DNA of 37,225 nucleotides. Origin: CALARM01 sp964431735 (GTDB lineage: Bacteria > Vulcanimicrobiota > SpSt-956 > JAKJGF01). This document shows positions 15,950 to 24,184 of the stretch, one piece after another; the first letter of the stretch is position 1, and each line of letters opens with the position of its first letter. A model generated the notes under the pieces. It was not told the origin of the DNA. It made no database searches and was given only the letters and a program-made list of their open reading frames with translations. Location of the stretch: positions 1-37,225 of the forward strand of contig CAYSLJ010000063.1 in NCBI GenBank assembly GCA_964431735.1, in the 5' to 3' direction. The translations under genes and the position numbers were made by a program.

Positions 15950-16999
15950 CTAATGTAACTCCTCAAAAACAAGAGGATTTTTTGCCCTTGCCGCAGCTAT
16001 ATTTTTATCGACGATTCCTTTTTTGCAGAGATTTTTCAGAAAATTATCCATTGTGACCATGCCATAATCTTTTCCTGTAGTAATCATATTTTCTATCTGA
16101 TTTGTCTTGCCTTCTCTTATAAGATTTCTTATGGCAGAAGTAGCGACTAAAACTTCAAGTGCAAGGATTCTCCCCGGGCCGTCTATTCGAGGAAGTAATT
16201 GCTGGGAAATTATACCCTGAAGACACTGGGAAAGCTGAACCCTTACCTGTCCCTGTTGATAGGGAGGGAAAATATCAACGATTCTGTCTATTGTCGTAGC
16301 AGCATCTGACGTATGAAGAGTGCTTAACACAAGATGACCTGTTTCTGCTGCAGTGAGTGCAGTAGATATTGTTTCAAGGTTTCTCATTTCACCGACACAT
16401 ATGACATTGGGATCCTGTCTCAGAGCATTTACGAGAGCATCGTTAAAACTACGGGTATCAGTATCAATCTCTCTCTGTATGACTATACTGTTTTTATGTC
16501 TGTGCATGAATTCAACAGGATCTTCAATAGTTATTATCCTTACTTTTCTCTGTGTATTGATAAGATCTATCATGGCATTCAGAGTTGTAGTTTTTCCCAC
16601 ACCTGTAGGTCCTGTTACAAGGACAAGACCATTTGGTTTTAAAGACAGGTTGGCCACAACGGGAGGGTGTCCCAGTTGAACCAGATTTTTTATTTCCAGA
16701 GGTATTAACCGGAATGCTCCTTCTACATGACCTTTCTGATAATATATTGATGCCCTGAAACGACCGACTTCAGGATTGGAAAAAGAAAAATTCAATTCCC
16801 AATCTTTTTCAAATCTTTCTCTTTTCTCTTCAGGGAGAATGCTGTAAACAAGGCCCTGTGTATCATCAGGTGTCAGTTCCCTTTCTTTGAGGAAACCAAT
16901 CTGTCCGTCAATCCTTATACTCGGCGGTATTCCCACGACAAGATGCAAGTCAGATGCGCCGATATTCATAGCCTGTTTCATCAAGTCAACAATATCCAT
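15950..16999 (-). CDS. pilT: Type IV pilus twitching motility ATPase
   Basis: PilT is the hexameric ATPase that drives pilus retraction at the inner membrane. The 349-aa length is normal. Motifs: SDLHL near residue 16, Walker A GPTGVGKT (Lys136), the aspartate box TIEDPVEF, Walker B with GEMRNLET (Glu204), and the histidine box TGHLVLSTLHT. The usual GEMRDLET aspartate is Asn207 here. GAAGGG precedes the ATG. No other pilus gene is in the window, so it is a stand-alone copy here. Confidence 0.93.
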   Translation of the reverse strand: MDIVDLMKQAMNIGASDLHLVVGIPPSIRIDGQIGFLKERELTPDDTQGLVYSILPEEKRERFEKDWELNFSFSNPEVGRFRASIYYQKGHVEGAFRLIPLEIKNLVQLGHPPVVANLSLKPNGLVLVTGPTGVGKTTTLNAMIDLINTQRKVRIITIEDPVEFMHRHKNSIVIQREIDTDTRSFNDALVNALRQDPNVICVGEMRNLETISTALTAAETGHLVLSTLHTSDAATTIDRIVDIFPPYQQGQVRVQLSQCLQGIISQQLLPRIDGPGRILALEVLVATSAIRNLIREGKTNQIENMITTGKDYGMVTMDNFLKNLCKKGIVDKNIAAARAKNPLVFEELH

Positions 17000-17026
17000 A
17001 ATTTATACAACCCTTCTTTATTTAGT

Positions 17027-17256
17027 CGTGACGCGTGACGCGTAATGCGTGATGCATTACCATAACCCGACTCATATATTATAACAGGACTTAAGCATTT
17101 TGTCATTGCGAGGAGCGAAGCGACAAAGCAATCCCACCGGTTTCTGCTGTAATGACGGGATTGCTTCGCTCCGCTTGCGATGACAGTTTTTTCTTTACTT
17201 CTTACGGAAAGCGTAATACGTAAGGTTTTACAACCCATTACGCATTACGCATCACG
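17027..17256. repeat. Nested repeat: inverted CGTRACG cores around a GTCATTGCGAGG palindrome
   Basis: Left core 17027-17054 (CGTGACG, CGTGACG, CGTAATG, CGTGATG) and right core 17236-17256 (inverted, CGTGATG, CGTAATG, CGTAATG) form the outer pair. Between them is a long hairpin, 17102-17135 (GTCATTGCGAGGAGCGAAGC and on) with 17157-17184. The inner sequence is a type I associate with dispersed palindromes in many environmental bacterial genomes. An 85-codon open frame across it is repeat sequence and not a gene. Confidence 0.8.
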
Positions 17257-17258
17257 AC

Positions 17259-19475
17259 TTATATATTTAAAGTCTCTGTCCTGTGAGACGGTCTGAAGAA
17301 GGGCACTATTTTATTCCTGAATGCAGATGTAAGGAACAGATATAACAGACCCAGAATCATACCTGTCAGGGTAAAGGAAAACATTTCCGGCACCCTTTTA
17401 CCTGCAAGAAAACTTACTACAAATACTATCAGAAGGGGTAATAATTTAATCCTTGTAATCTTTTGATTTCTGAGTCTGATAACCATATAAAGAGAAGCCA
17501 GTAAAAAAAACCAGCAAAGCATGGAGAGGAAAAAATTACCTGTATAAATAAAACTTATGGCAGGGTTCTTACCTTCTTCCATAAGAAGTTTTTTGAAGGT
17601 AAATACCTGTCCGCTCTGAGGTATATATAACTCTACAGGTAAAACACCTGAAACTCTACCTGAATTATCTGCCAGACTTACACCAGTAAAATTCTGTATC
17701 ATAACCTGCTGTCTTTCTTCTTTTCTCATTGCCTCTTCCGTAGAAGGGGCAGGGGCAATCTTCTCAGCAATCTCTTTATCATAGGCTTCATCCTGCTGAG
17801 CCTTTAATTTACCTCCTGTCAATCTGTGGGATACAGTACCTCCACTTCTTTTCATATTACCTCCAAAACTTATGACTCTGTTATCTTCAGGTAAATAGAC
17901 AGTCCAGTAATATTCTGAAATCTGTACATCGCATGAAGGAAGAATTTCCGATTTACTGCCAAGGAAAGAAAAACCTCCGCTTTTACTTTTATAGGATACT
18001 TCCACTGCAAAGGAATTAAGAGCAGAATTCTGTCCTGCTTCCGATTTTCTGAGAGGAATGAGAACTGTTCTATTATCTTTACTGTCAGACGATTTCACAG
18101 GCTTTACGGGAGAACCTGATACAAAAGCGTTCATAATCTCTGCTCCATCGGGAAGCCTTATCTGTAAAAACTGTTTCAGATTATTTTTCATCTGATATAT
18201 TACTTTTGTAAGTGCAACACCTTCATCGTTAACAAAGGTTATTGCCTGGGCACTGTCTACTGTGGCAGACAGTACAGGCAGTTCTTCATGTTTTTCCGTT
18301 TCTACTGACAGTACAAAAGGATGTTTGTAATAGCGATAGGCAAGAATTACAGGACTTGTTGCCATACTGTCAAGAGCAGCAGGAAGTTCTTTCACATCTA
18401 TCCTGTTTACATCCTGTTCTTCTGTTGATTTCATTTCAAGACTTGTTTTAGCTTCACATGCAATAAAACCTTTTTCCTGCTCTGCACCTGTAACCTGAAG
18501 GAAAGGCACAGTCCACACAGAAGAAATATTTTTAAGAGGTTTTTCGCTGACAACCGTTACCTGTACATTGCCTTCTGCCTTTTCAGTAAGTATGACATTT
18601 ATATTTTTCCCGTTCTTTCCCTCTTCCATAGTCCATGTCTGAAGTTTATCGCTTTTTACTTCAAGAATTTCCACATCTTTCGGTGCAAGAAAGTAAAAAC
18701 TATCTGATTTGCCCCGGACTATTGAAAGATTTATCTGACTGACAACCTGAACTGCGCCGACACTGACAGAAACAAGGTGATTTACTGCGGCATAAATTCT
18801 GGGTTTTACATTTACCTGAGTATTTTTATTACCGGTTGCTGTTGTAAGAGACCAGGACACCTGTGCCGACTCACCTGCAGGGAGAGTTCCTTTAAAAATA
18901 CTTCTGTTTTCTTCTACAGAAGTTGCTCCTCCCATGGAAGGAGTTACCTGGATATTTATACCTGTAGAAGGTACTGAAATCTTCAGATTGGATGAAGAAG
19001 AAGGGGGAAGGAGCAGGGTGGAAACAGTCGTATTACCGGATCTTTTTGAAGAAACAAGATAGGTAAAGGTAAGACTGTGTCTGCCGGCACCTTTATGGAT
19101 AATTGTATATTTTCCATCTTTTGTATATACCGGCATATCGGCACCGTCTACCTTTACTTCATTGAGAGCTGCCTGTGTACCTATAAGAGAAATTTCATTC
19201 CAACCGCCATGGAAAGAACTGAACATAGTGTTGCATTGAACTCTGAGGGAATCTTTTCCTGCCGTAACAGAGAGATCGGCAGTGCCGAATACGAGAGTCA
19301 CAGGGGGAGGAGGCACAGGCTGAGAAACAGGTTTATTGTTTTTATTCATAAGCTGCAGGAACTGATCCAGGGGCACGGTAACCTGTCCCTGTTTTCCCTG
19401 TTCCTGTGCGATTGCAGCCGATACAAGGCCTGACATGATAAGGATAATCAAGAAAATCTTTAAAATTCTATTCAT
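17259..19475 (-). CDS. Large exported, C-terminally membrane-anchored protein
   Basis: The 738-aa product has a clear signal peptide (cleavage near AIAQEQ, residue 24), a Gln/Pro-rich stretch (PVPPPPV), about 570 residues of beta-rich sequence with many Thr/Ser/Val strands, and three C-terminal membrane segments (about residues 640-665, 678-695 and 700-725). AGGAGG precedes the ATG. I do not recognise a family; the beta-rich ectodomain held by C-terminal helices suggests an envelope protein. It lies upstream of pilT on the same strand, separated by the nested repeat. Confidence 0.75.
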   Translation of the reverse strand: MNRILKIFLIILIMSGLVSAAIAQEQGKQGQVTVPLDQFLQLMNKNNKPVSQPVPPPPVTLVFGTADLSVTAGKDSLRVQCNTMFSSFHGGWNEISLIGTQAALNEVKVDGADMPVYTKDGKYTIIHKGAGRHSLTFTYLVSSKRSGNTTVSTLLLPPSSSSNLKISVPSTGINIQVTPSMGGATSVEENRSIFKGTLPAGESAQVSWSLTTATGNKNTQVNVKPRIYAAVNHLVSVSVGAVQVVSQINLSIVRGKSDSFYFLAPKDVEILEVKSDKLQTWTMEEGKNGKNINVILTEKAEGNVQVTVVSEKPLKNISSVWTVPFLQVTGAEQEKGFIACEAKTSLEMKSTEEQDVNRIDVKELPAALDSMATSPVILAYRYYKHPFVLSVETEKHEELPVLSATVDSAQAITFVNDEGVALTKVIYQMKNNLKQFLQIRLPDGAEIMNAFVSGSPVKPVKSSDSKDNRTVLIPLRKSEAGQNSALNSFAVEVSYKSKSGGFSFLGSKSEILPSCDVQISEYYWTVYLPEDNRVISFGGNMKRSGGTVSHRLTGGKLKAQQDEAYDKEIAEKIAPAPSTEEAMRKEERQQVMIQNFTGVSLADNSGRVSGVLPVELYIPQSGQVFTFKKLLMEEGKNPAISFIYTGNFFLSMLCWFFLLASLYMVIRLRNQKITRIKLLPLLIVFVVSFLAGKRVPEMFSFTLTGMILGLLYLFLTSAFRNKIVPFFRPSHRTETLNI

Positions 19476-19548
19476 ACTAAAATTCCTCCTTTATGATTTT
19501 CTCAATAGTCGCACAGAATAGAAATTTATTCCCTCTAATTTTTCAGGA

Positions 19549-19637
19549 GGATTTATATGAGAATCGTAACGCGTAACACGTAACGCGTGACGGGAGGAAC
19601 AAATGCTCATACTTCTTTGTGACCGAAACGGTCATGG
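19549..19637 (+). repeat. Repeat A, copy 1 (four-unit core)
   Basis: The sequence GGATTTATATGAGAATCG, then a core of CGTAACG, CGTAACA, CGTAACG, CGTGACG plus GGAGG (19565-19597), then a downstream hairpin TGACCG-AAA-CGGTCA. The same order is found at 36857-36938 with only three core units, a difference of exactly 7 bp. TATGAGAAT and ATGCTCATA around the core pair with each other. Confidence 0.85.
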
Positions 19638-19688
19638 CAGTTTCATTGTTCACAAGTTCAATAATTCAGTTCTTTCCAGATAGAATTA

Positions 19689-19717
19689 TTGTTGCAGTTA
19701 ATTTGATATGTTATAAT
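19689..19717 (+). promoter_or_regulatory. Probable hicBA promoter
   Basis: TTGTTG (19689-19694), a 17-nt spacer and TATAAT (19712-19717), about 40 nt before hicB. The -35 box is weak. Confidence 0.45.
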
Positions 19718-19758
19718 ATTTCAGGAACGTTTGACTTTGTAAAAGGATGGTACGAATC

Positions 19759-20145
19759 ATGGATACCACACAGAAAAAAAGAGAACTTTATCATCTGATT
19801 AACGAATTGCCTGAACATCATCTGCCCGGTGTAATACAGTATTTGAAATCTCTTATTAATAATACAGTTGATAAATGGTCTGAAGAAGAAGAAAAAAACT
19901 TTTTAGAAGTAGAAAAAGCTCTTAAAAAACCTTTCACAGGAGTTTCCGGGAAAGAATATTCCGTTACTGTAGAAGCTCAGCCATATCGTGTCATACTTTA
20001 TGACGACACAGAATGCGGTGGATACTGGATAGATTGTCCTTCTCTTCCAGGTTGCGCTTCTCAGGGAGATACAGAAGAAGAAGCTCTTGAAATGATAAAA
20101 GATTCTATATCCGGTCATCTTGAGATTCTGAAAAATGGTGTATGA
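19759..20145 (+). CDS. hicB: HicB-type antitoxin
   Basis: I place the start at MDTTQKKREL, 8 nt after AAAGGATGG; the ATG at 19747 abuts that site. The 128-aa product has an N-terminal helical segment (KKRELYHLINELPEHHLPGV, DUF2281-like) and then the HicB partial RNase-H fold: YRVILYDDTECGGYWIDCPSLPGCASQGDT, then EEALEMIKDSISGHLE. HicB proteins neutralise HicA and often repress their own operon. Here the antitoxin comes first and its stop overlaps the hicA start (ATGA), which couples their translation. No separate helix-turn-helix or ribbon-helix-helix domain is obvious. Confidence 0.85.
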   Translation: MDTTQKKRELYHLINELPEHHLPGVIQYLKSLINNTVDKWSEEEEKNFLEVEKALKKPFTGVSGKEYSVTVEAQPYRVILYDDTECGGYWIDCPSLPGCASQGDTEEEALEMIKDSISGHLEILKNGV

Positions 20146-20369
20146 GCAGATTAAGCGGCCTTAAACCTGAGAGAGTTATAAGAGCTTTTATACGTGCAGG
20201 CTGGAAAGAAGCAGGACAGACAGGAAGCCATGTCAAACTTGTAAAAAAAGACAATATTAATATTTTATCTATTCCTGTTCATAAAAAATCCATAGGAATT
20301 GGTTTAATAAGGGATCAGATAGCAAAATCAGGTTTGACAGTAGATGAATTTTTAGAATTCTACAGGTAA
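20142..20369 (+). CDS. hicA: HicA-type mRNA interferase toxin
   Basis: HicA toxins cleave mRNA on or off the ribosome using a double-stranded-RNA-binding-like fold. The 75-aa product is the expected size and has the core motif GWKEAGQTGSHVKLVK with the catalytic histidine at His30, followed by LSIPVHKKSIGIGLIRDQI, which matches the conserved tail of the family. The motif is intact, so the toxin is probably active. Start codon and hicB stop overlap by four bases. Confidence 0.9.
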   Translation: MSRLSGLKPERVIRAFIRAGWKEAGQTGSHVKLVKKDNINILSIPVHKKSIGIGLIRDQIAKSGLTVDEFLEFYR

Positions 20370-20404
20370 TTTTACAGGGGCCGGTAAAATCGGCTACTGA
20401 TTTA

Positions 20405-20563
20405 ATGAATGAAGCCATGAAAAAAGAACTTCTGTTACTGAAAAGAAAAAAACTTACGGAACAACTCCTTTCAGTAAGAAAAAAAACTCCCCGCCTTACT
20501 ACAGAGGAAATAGTAAAAATATTAAATGAATACAGGAAAGGACAGGAGTGTCCCATGTCCTGA
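20405..20563 (+). CDS. Possible 52-aa antitoxin-like remnant after hicA
   Basis: An open frame reads MNEAMKKELLLLKRKKLTEQ and ends in EEIVKILNEYRKGQECPMS. The Leu/Lys-rich helix resembles the C-terminal helices of small VapB- or ribbon-helix-helix-type antitoxins, and the frame stays open upstream through KSATDL into the end of hicA, so an N-terminal half may be missing. There is no good ribosome site. Its last codons form the left arm of the terminator hairpin. It is equally possible that this is noncoding. Confidence 0.35.
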   Translation: MNEAMKKELLLLKRKKLTEQLLSVRKKTPRLTTEEIVKILNEYRKGQECPMS

Positions 20564-20579
20564 TAGACTCCTGTCCTTT
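20537..20579. terminator. Strong hairpin terminator between convergent genes
   Basis: A perfect 13-bp stem (AAAGGACAGGAGT at 20537-20549 with 20567-20579), a 17-nt loop and a short T run after the right arm. It lies between the hicBA transcript and the convergent lipoprotein gene, so it can serve both. Confidence 0.75.
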
Positions 20580-20589
20580 TAATCGCGGC

Positions 20590-21159
20590 TCATTTTCCGT
20601 AAGCCCTGATAGTTATATTATTATCATAGTAATAAGACAAATTTTCTAAAAACACTGTAATATCCGTTGCATCATTATCAATAAAAAGCCATTCTTCTCC
20701 ACTCCATATGGCAAAACCTGGATCCGGAGAACCGGGGTCTACTTTTATCTCTAACTTTACAGGTTTATTGAGATTTATTAATTCATCAGGAGAACCGCTT
20801 GAAATCTCGTATATTCTTCCATGTTCCTCTTCGCTGCTGCTGTGAATAACGCCGTTTTTATCTGTTATAGTAACTTCCGCCACTTCGATTTCATTGTCAG
20901 ATGATAAAGCTCCCGATGATACGATGACATTTAAATCTTCAAAAGATATTTCTCCTCCACTGGCAGATGAAATAATGGAAACTTTTGTATTTATTTCCTG
21001 TGCAGTTGAAATAACCGATTGTGAAGGAACCGGTGTTGGAATAATAACAGGTGTAGGAGTAATAATAACAGGACTTGCCGTATCACTTCCGCCGCAACCT
21101 GACAAAAAAGTCATGAAAATAACAAAAATTATAATAAGAACCGGTGAAAAGTATTTCAT
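20590..21159 (-). CDS. Lipoprotein with ZU5/Ig-like domain
   Basis: The 189-aa product has a lipoprotein signal ending in the lipobox LSGC (Cys22), a Pro/Thr linker with repeated VIITPTPVI-type units, and a C-terminal beta domain with the IVSSGALSSDNEIEVAEV segment typical of ZU5-like bacterial surface domains, followed by LNKPVKLEIKV. The role is unknown; it is expected to sit on the outer face of the membrane. GAGGAGG precedes the ATG. Confidence 0.75.
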   Translation of the reverse strand: MKYFSPVLIIIFVIFMTFLSGCGGSDTASPVIITPTPVIIPTPVPSQSVISTAQEINTKVSIISSASGGEISFEDLNVIVSSGALSSDNEIEVAEVTITDKNGVIHSSSEEEHGRIYEISSGSPDELINLNKPVKLEIKVDPGSPDPGFAIWSGEEWLFIDNDATDITVFLENLSYYYDNNITIRAYGK

Positions 21160-21186
21160 TTAAATAACCTCCTCGTAATTATAAAT

Positions 21187-21290
21187 TATAGTTAGTTTCA
21201 TAACTTATTAGAAATTAAGTGCTTCGTGACGCGTAACGCGTGACGCGTGACGCGAGGATTATCTGTAATTTGTTTTGAACTACACTATAA
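21187..21290 (+). repeat. Repeat B, copy 1 (four-unit core)
   Basis: TATAGTTAGTTTCATAACTT and following bases, then a core of CGTGACG, CGTAACG, CGTGACG, CGTGACG plus CGAGG (21225-21257), then GATTATCTGTAATTTGTTTT to CACTATAA. The same sequence is present on the opposite strand at 36951-37040, nearly identical outside the core but with two core units, a difference of exactly 14 bp. The two arms are imperfect inverted copies. The rest of the gap up to alaS holds a GTGAGTCGTGATTTGTGAG fragment and a promoter. Confidence 0.88.
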
Positions 21291-21475
21291 ACTGAAAACT
21301 TAAGTTAAAACCTGTATTTAACATATCGGAAAAAATATAAAAATATTTATAGCTTCTCAAAAAAATTTTGTACTATTATCAGTGAGTCGTGATTTGTGAG
21401 CAAAAATATCCTGTCTGCTCACTCTCACAGATTTTCCGGTACTATTTATGCAGGATTCTATATAAAAATTCATGA

Positions 21476-21504
21476 TTGCATTATAGGCTTATAACATGTA
21501 TAAT
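21476..21504 (+). promoter_or_regulatory. Probable alaS promoter
   Basis: TTGCAT (21476-21481), a 17-nt spacer and a perfect TATAAT (21499-21504), leaving a leader of about 115 nt. I see no T-box consensus (no AGGGTGGNACCGCG) in that leader. Confidence 0.5.
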
Positions 21505-21628
21505 AGGTCAGATTTTACCCCCTTTAATTTAAACGTACAGGGATTTTCATTTTTCATGGCGTAAATTAAGCTTTAAATAAAATCTTATCCGGTTCTCTGA
21601 AACATTTATCAAAGGAGTTGCATTTAAC

Positions 21629-23380
21629 ATGTTAGCAAAAGAATTAAGAAGAAAATATATAGATTTTTTCAAAGAAAGAAATCATGCCGAAATTCCCGGA
21701 GCACCTCTTATTCCGGAAAATGACCCTACAGTGCTGTTTACTACTGCAGGTATGCACCCTCTTGTGCCTTTTTTAAAAGGCGAGACACATCCGGCAGGCA
21801 AAAGGCTTGTAGACTGCCAGAAATGCCTCAGGACAGATGATATAGATGAAGTAGGCGACACAATACATCTCACATTTTTCGAAATGCTCGGCAACTGGTC
21901 ACTGGGTGATTATTTCAAAGAAGAAGCCATAAAAATGAGTTATGATTTTTTAACAGGAGTACTCGGCTTTCCTTCTGAAAGACTATCTGTCACAGTATTT
22001 GGAGGAGACAGTGATGCTCCGAAAGATGAAGAGGCTTTCTCCATATGGAAATCAGTCGGCATACCGGAAGACAGAATTTACTTTTTCGGTAAAAAACAGA
22101 ACTGGTGGGGGCCTGCAGGGCCGTCCGGCCCATGTGGGCCTGATACGGAAATGTTCTATGATAGCGGCAAAGAAAAATGCAGTCCTTCATGTGATCCGTC
22201 ATGTAACTGCGGAAAATACTGGGAAATATGGAACGATGTTTTCATGCAGTATAATAAAACTCCTGAAGGTTTATATATACCGCTGAAACAGAAAAATGTT
22301 GATACAGGCTTCGGACTTGAAAGAAATGCAGCCATACTTCAGGGTAAAGAAAACATCTTTGAAACAGAACTCTTTAAACCAATCATAGACATGGTAAAAT
22401 CCATATCAAAAGAAGAGAACATATATTCCGAAAGAGTCATAACAGAACATATAAGAGCATCAGTATTCATTCTTTCTGAAGGTATTGCTCCCGGAAACCT
22501 TGATCAGAGCTACGTATTAAGGCGTCTTATAAGAAGAATTATCCGTCATGGTATGAAACTCGGCATAAACAGAGCATTTTCTGCAGAGTTAGGTGAGCTG
22601 GTTATAGACCTCTATAAAGATGTTTATCCTGAACTTCTCAGGTCAAAAGAACATATAACTTCATGCCTGAAAGAAGAAGAAGAAAAATTCGGAAAAACCC
22701 TTGAAAGAGGAGAAAAGGAATTTCTCAAAGTTGTAGAGCATGCCAGAGACGATAAAGTTCTTCAGGGTAAAACCGTATTCAGACTCTATGACACATACGG
22801 CTTCCCCCCGGAACTTACGAAAGAGCTCTGTGATGAACGGGGATTTACCTGTGACATGGAAGGCTTTCATGAACAGTTTAAAAAGCATCAGGAACTCTCA
22901 AGGGCAGGAGCTGATAAGAAATTTGCCGGAGGTCTTGCTGACCATGAAGACATGACGACAAAACTCCATACTGCAACACATCTCATGCATGAAGCTCTGA
23001 GGAGGGTTCTGGGGAAACATGTTCAGCAGAAGGGAAGCAACATAACTACGGAAAGACTCAGGTTTGATTTTGCCCATCCCGACAAAATGACTCCTGAACA
23101 GATAAAAGAAGTAGAAAATCTGGTTAATGATGCAATAGCAAAAGACCATTCCGTAATATGCCGGGAAATGACAAAAGACGAAGCGGACAGAGAGGGAGCC
23201 CTTGCATTCTTTGCAGAAAAATACGGAGAACGTGTGAAGGTTTACTCTATAGGTGATTACAGCAAAGAAGTATGCGGAGGACCTCATGTAGAAAGAACAG
23301 GTCTCCTGGGTAAATTTATCATAAAGAAAGAACAGAGCAGTTCTGCCGGTGTCAGAAGGATAAAGGCTGTGCTGCAATAA
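21629..23380 (+). CDS. alaS: Alanyl-tRNA synthetase, short form
   Basis: The 583-aa product covers the class II catalytic core and the editing domain but ends there. Standard bacterial AlaRS is about 870 aa, so the C-terminal DHHA1/C-Ala part is missing. Catalytic motifs are intact: FTTAGM, the motif 2 segment QKCLRTDDID..TFFEMLGNWSLGDYF, GPCGPDTEMFYD, and motif 3 VDTGFGLERN. An insert KCSPSCDPSCNCGKY is cysteine-rich and likely binds metal. The editing motifs HTATH (His447, His451) and CGGPH (Cys549, His553) are present. Short AlaRS forms with this GPCGPDTE/CxCGKY pattern are known in candidate phyla. Whether a full-length alaS also exists in this genome cannot be told. AAAGGAG precedes the ATG. 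Confidence 0.92.
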   Translation: MLAKELRRKYIDFFKERNHAEIPGAPLIPENDPTVLFTTAGMHPLVPFLKGETHPAGKRLVDCQKCLRTDDIDEVGDTIHLTFFEMLGNWSLGDYFKEEAIKMSYDFLTGVLGFPSERLSVTVFGGDSDAPKDEEAFSIWKSVGIPEDRIYFFGKKQNWWGPAGPSGPCGPDTEMFYDSGKEKCSPSCDPSCNCGKYWEIWNDVFMQYNKTPEGLYIPLKQKNVDTGFGLERNAAILQGKENIFETELFKPIIDMVKSISKEENIYSERVITEHIRASVFILSEGIAPGNLDQSYVLRRLIRRIIRHGMKLGINRAFSAELGELVIDLYKDVYPELLRSKEHITSCLKEEEEKFGKTLERGEKEFLKVVEHARDDKVLQGKTVFRLYDTYGFPPELTKELCDERGFTCDMEGFHEQFKKHQELSRAGADKKFAGGLADHEDMTTKLHTATHLMHEALRRVLGKHVQQKGSNITTERLRFDFAHPDKMTPEQIKEVENLVNDAIAKDHSVICREMTKDEADREGALAFFAEKYGERVKVYSIGDYSKEVCGGPHVERTGLLGKFIIKKEQSSSAGVRRIKAVLQ

Positions 23381-23387
23381 TTTTATA

Positions 23388-23420
23388 CGTGACGCGTGAC
23401 GCGTAACGCGTGACGCGTGG
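23388..23420 (+). repeat. CGTRACG core between alaS and the next gene
   Basis: CGTGACG, CGTGACG, CGTAACG, CGTGACG plus CGTGG, starting 8 nt after the alaS stop. It lies inside the apparent alaS-to-ProRS-like gene run and upstream of the next ribosome site. Confidence 0.83.
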
Positions 23421-23457
23421 AAGTTACCAGATGAAGTTACAATACGAAAGGATTAAT

Positions 23458-24174
23458 ATGATTATGAAATATTTGAAAAATTTGTTTATTACGGCTTTTT
23501 TATTCTGTCTCTGTATATATAGTGTTTACGGCGCAGACATAAAAAGTGAAAATTTTGTCTATAAATCATCTGACGGGAAATTATCTATAAAGATAACCTA
23601 TCCGCAGATTACAGGTCTTTCAGATAAAACAGTAGCGAATAATCTGAATAAATATTTTAAAAAAGGATTTCTCACAGGTTATGAGGAGTTATACGGCAGA
23701 AGTGTAAATTTCTGTAATAAAAAAGATCTGGAATTCTGCCATAAGGATCTCATAGAAACCTTCGGAAAGGAATTTAAAAATACAATAGAAGTGGAATATA
23801 CGGTGGGAGTCAACAAAAATGATATTCTCTCCATTGATTACAGCGGCCTTCAGATACTTACTCCTTCGGCCCATCCTTCAAAACTTCTGAAAACCTTTAC
23901 CGTTAATCTGAAAGACGGGAAGATATATAAATTTAAAGATTTATTCAAAGAAAAATCAAATTATATGGGTGTAATAAAAACTATTCTGGAGAAACGTAAG
24001 AGTTATATAGAAATACAGAAAGAAGGCTATGATTTTTATCTGACCACTGACTCACTGGTTCTTGTAAACATAAATACTGCCTATGTGAGCCAGGGAGTGG
24101 AGGAAATTATAAAATTCAAGGAAATAAAAGATATTATAAATGAAAAAGGTCCCGCAGGGATTCTGATGAAGTAA
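23458..24174 (+). CDS. Exported DUF3298/DUF4163-type (RsiV/PdaC-like) protein
   Basis: The ATG at 23458 follows GAAAGG by 6 nt; upstream in-frame starts lie next to the repeat and lack such a site. The 238-aa product has a signal peptide (cleavage near YGADIK). It then shows the layout of DUF4163/DUF3298 proteins: an N-terminal YPQITGLSDKTVANNLNKYF segment, a central SIDYSGLQILTPSAHPSKLL, and a FTVNLKDGKIYKFKDLF end that is the DUF3298 hallmark. Relatives are extracytoplasmic domains of anti-sigma factors and peptidoglycan deacetylases; the catalytic deacetylase part is absent here. It lies between alaS and a pentapeptide protein. Confidence 0.78.
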   Translation: MIMKYLKNLFITAFLFCLCIYSVYGADIKSENFVYKSSDGKLSIKITYPQITGLSDKTVANNLNKYFKKGFLTGYEELYGRSVNFCNKKDLEFCHKDLIETFGKEFKNTIEVEYTVGVNKNDILSIDYSGLQILTPSAHPSKLLKTFTVNLKDGKIYKFKDLFKEKSNYMGVIKTILEKRKSYIEIQKEGYDFYLTTDSLVLVNINTAYVSQGVEEIIKFKEIKDIINEKGPAGILMK

Positions 24175-24184
24175 AGGTGTTATT

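Noticed and set aside
16981..17238. 85-codon open frame on the minus strand
   Set aside because: It consists of the nested palindromic repeat and overlaps the pilT start; the encoded sequence is repeat-derived.
21505..21628. T-box leader upstream of alaS
   Set aside because: No T-box sequence, specifier loop pattern or terminator hairpin is visible in the leader.
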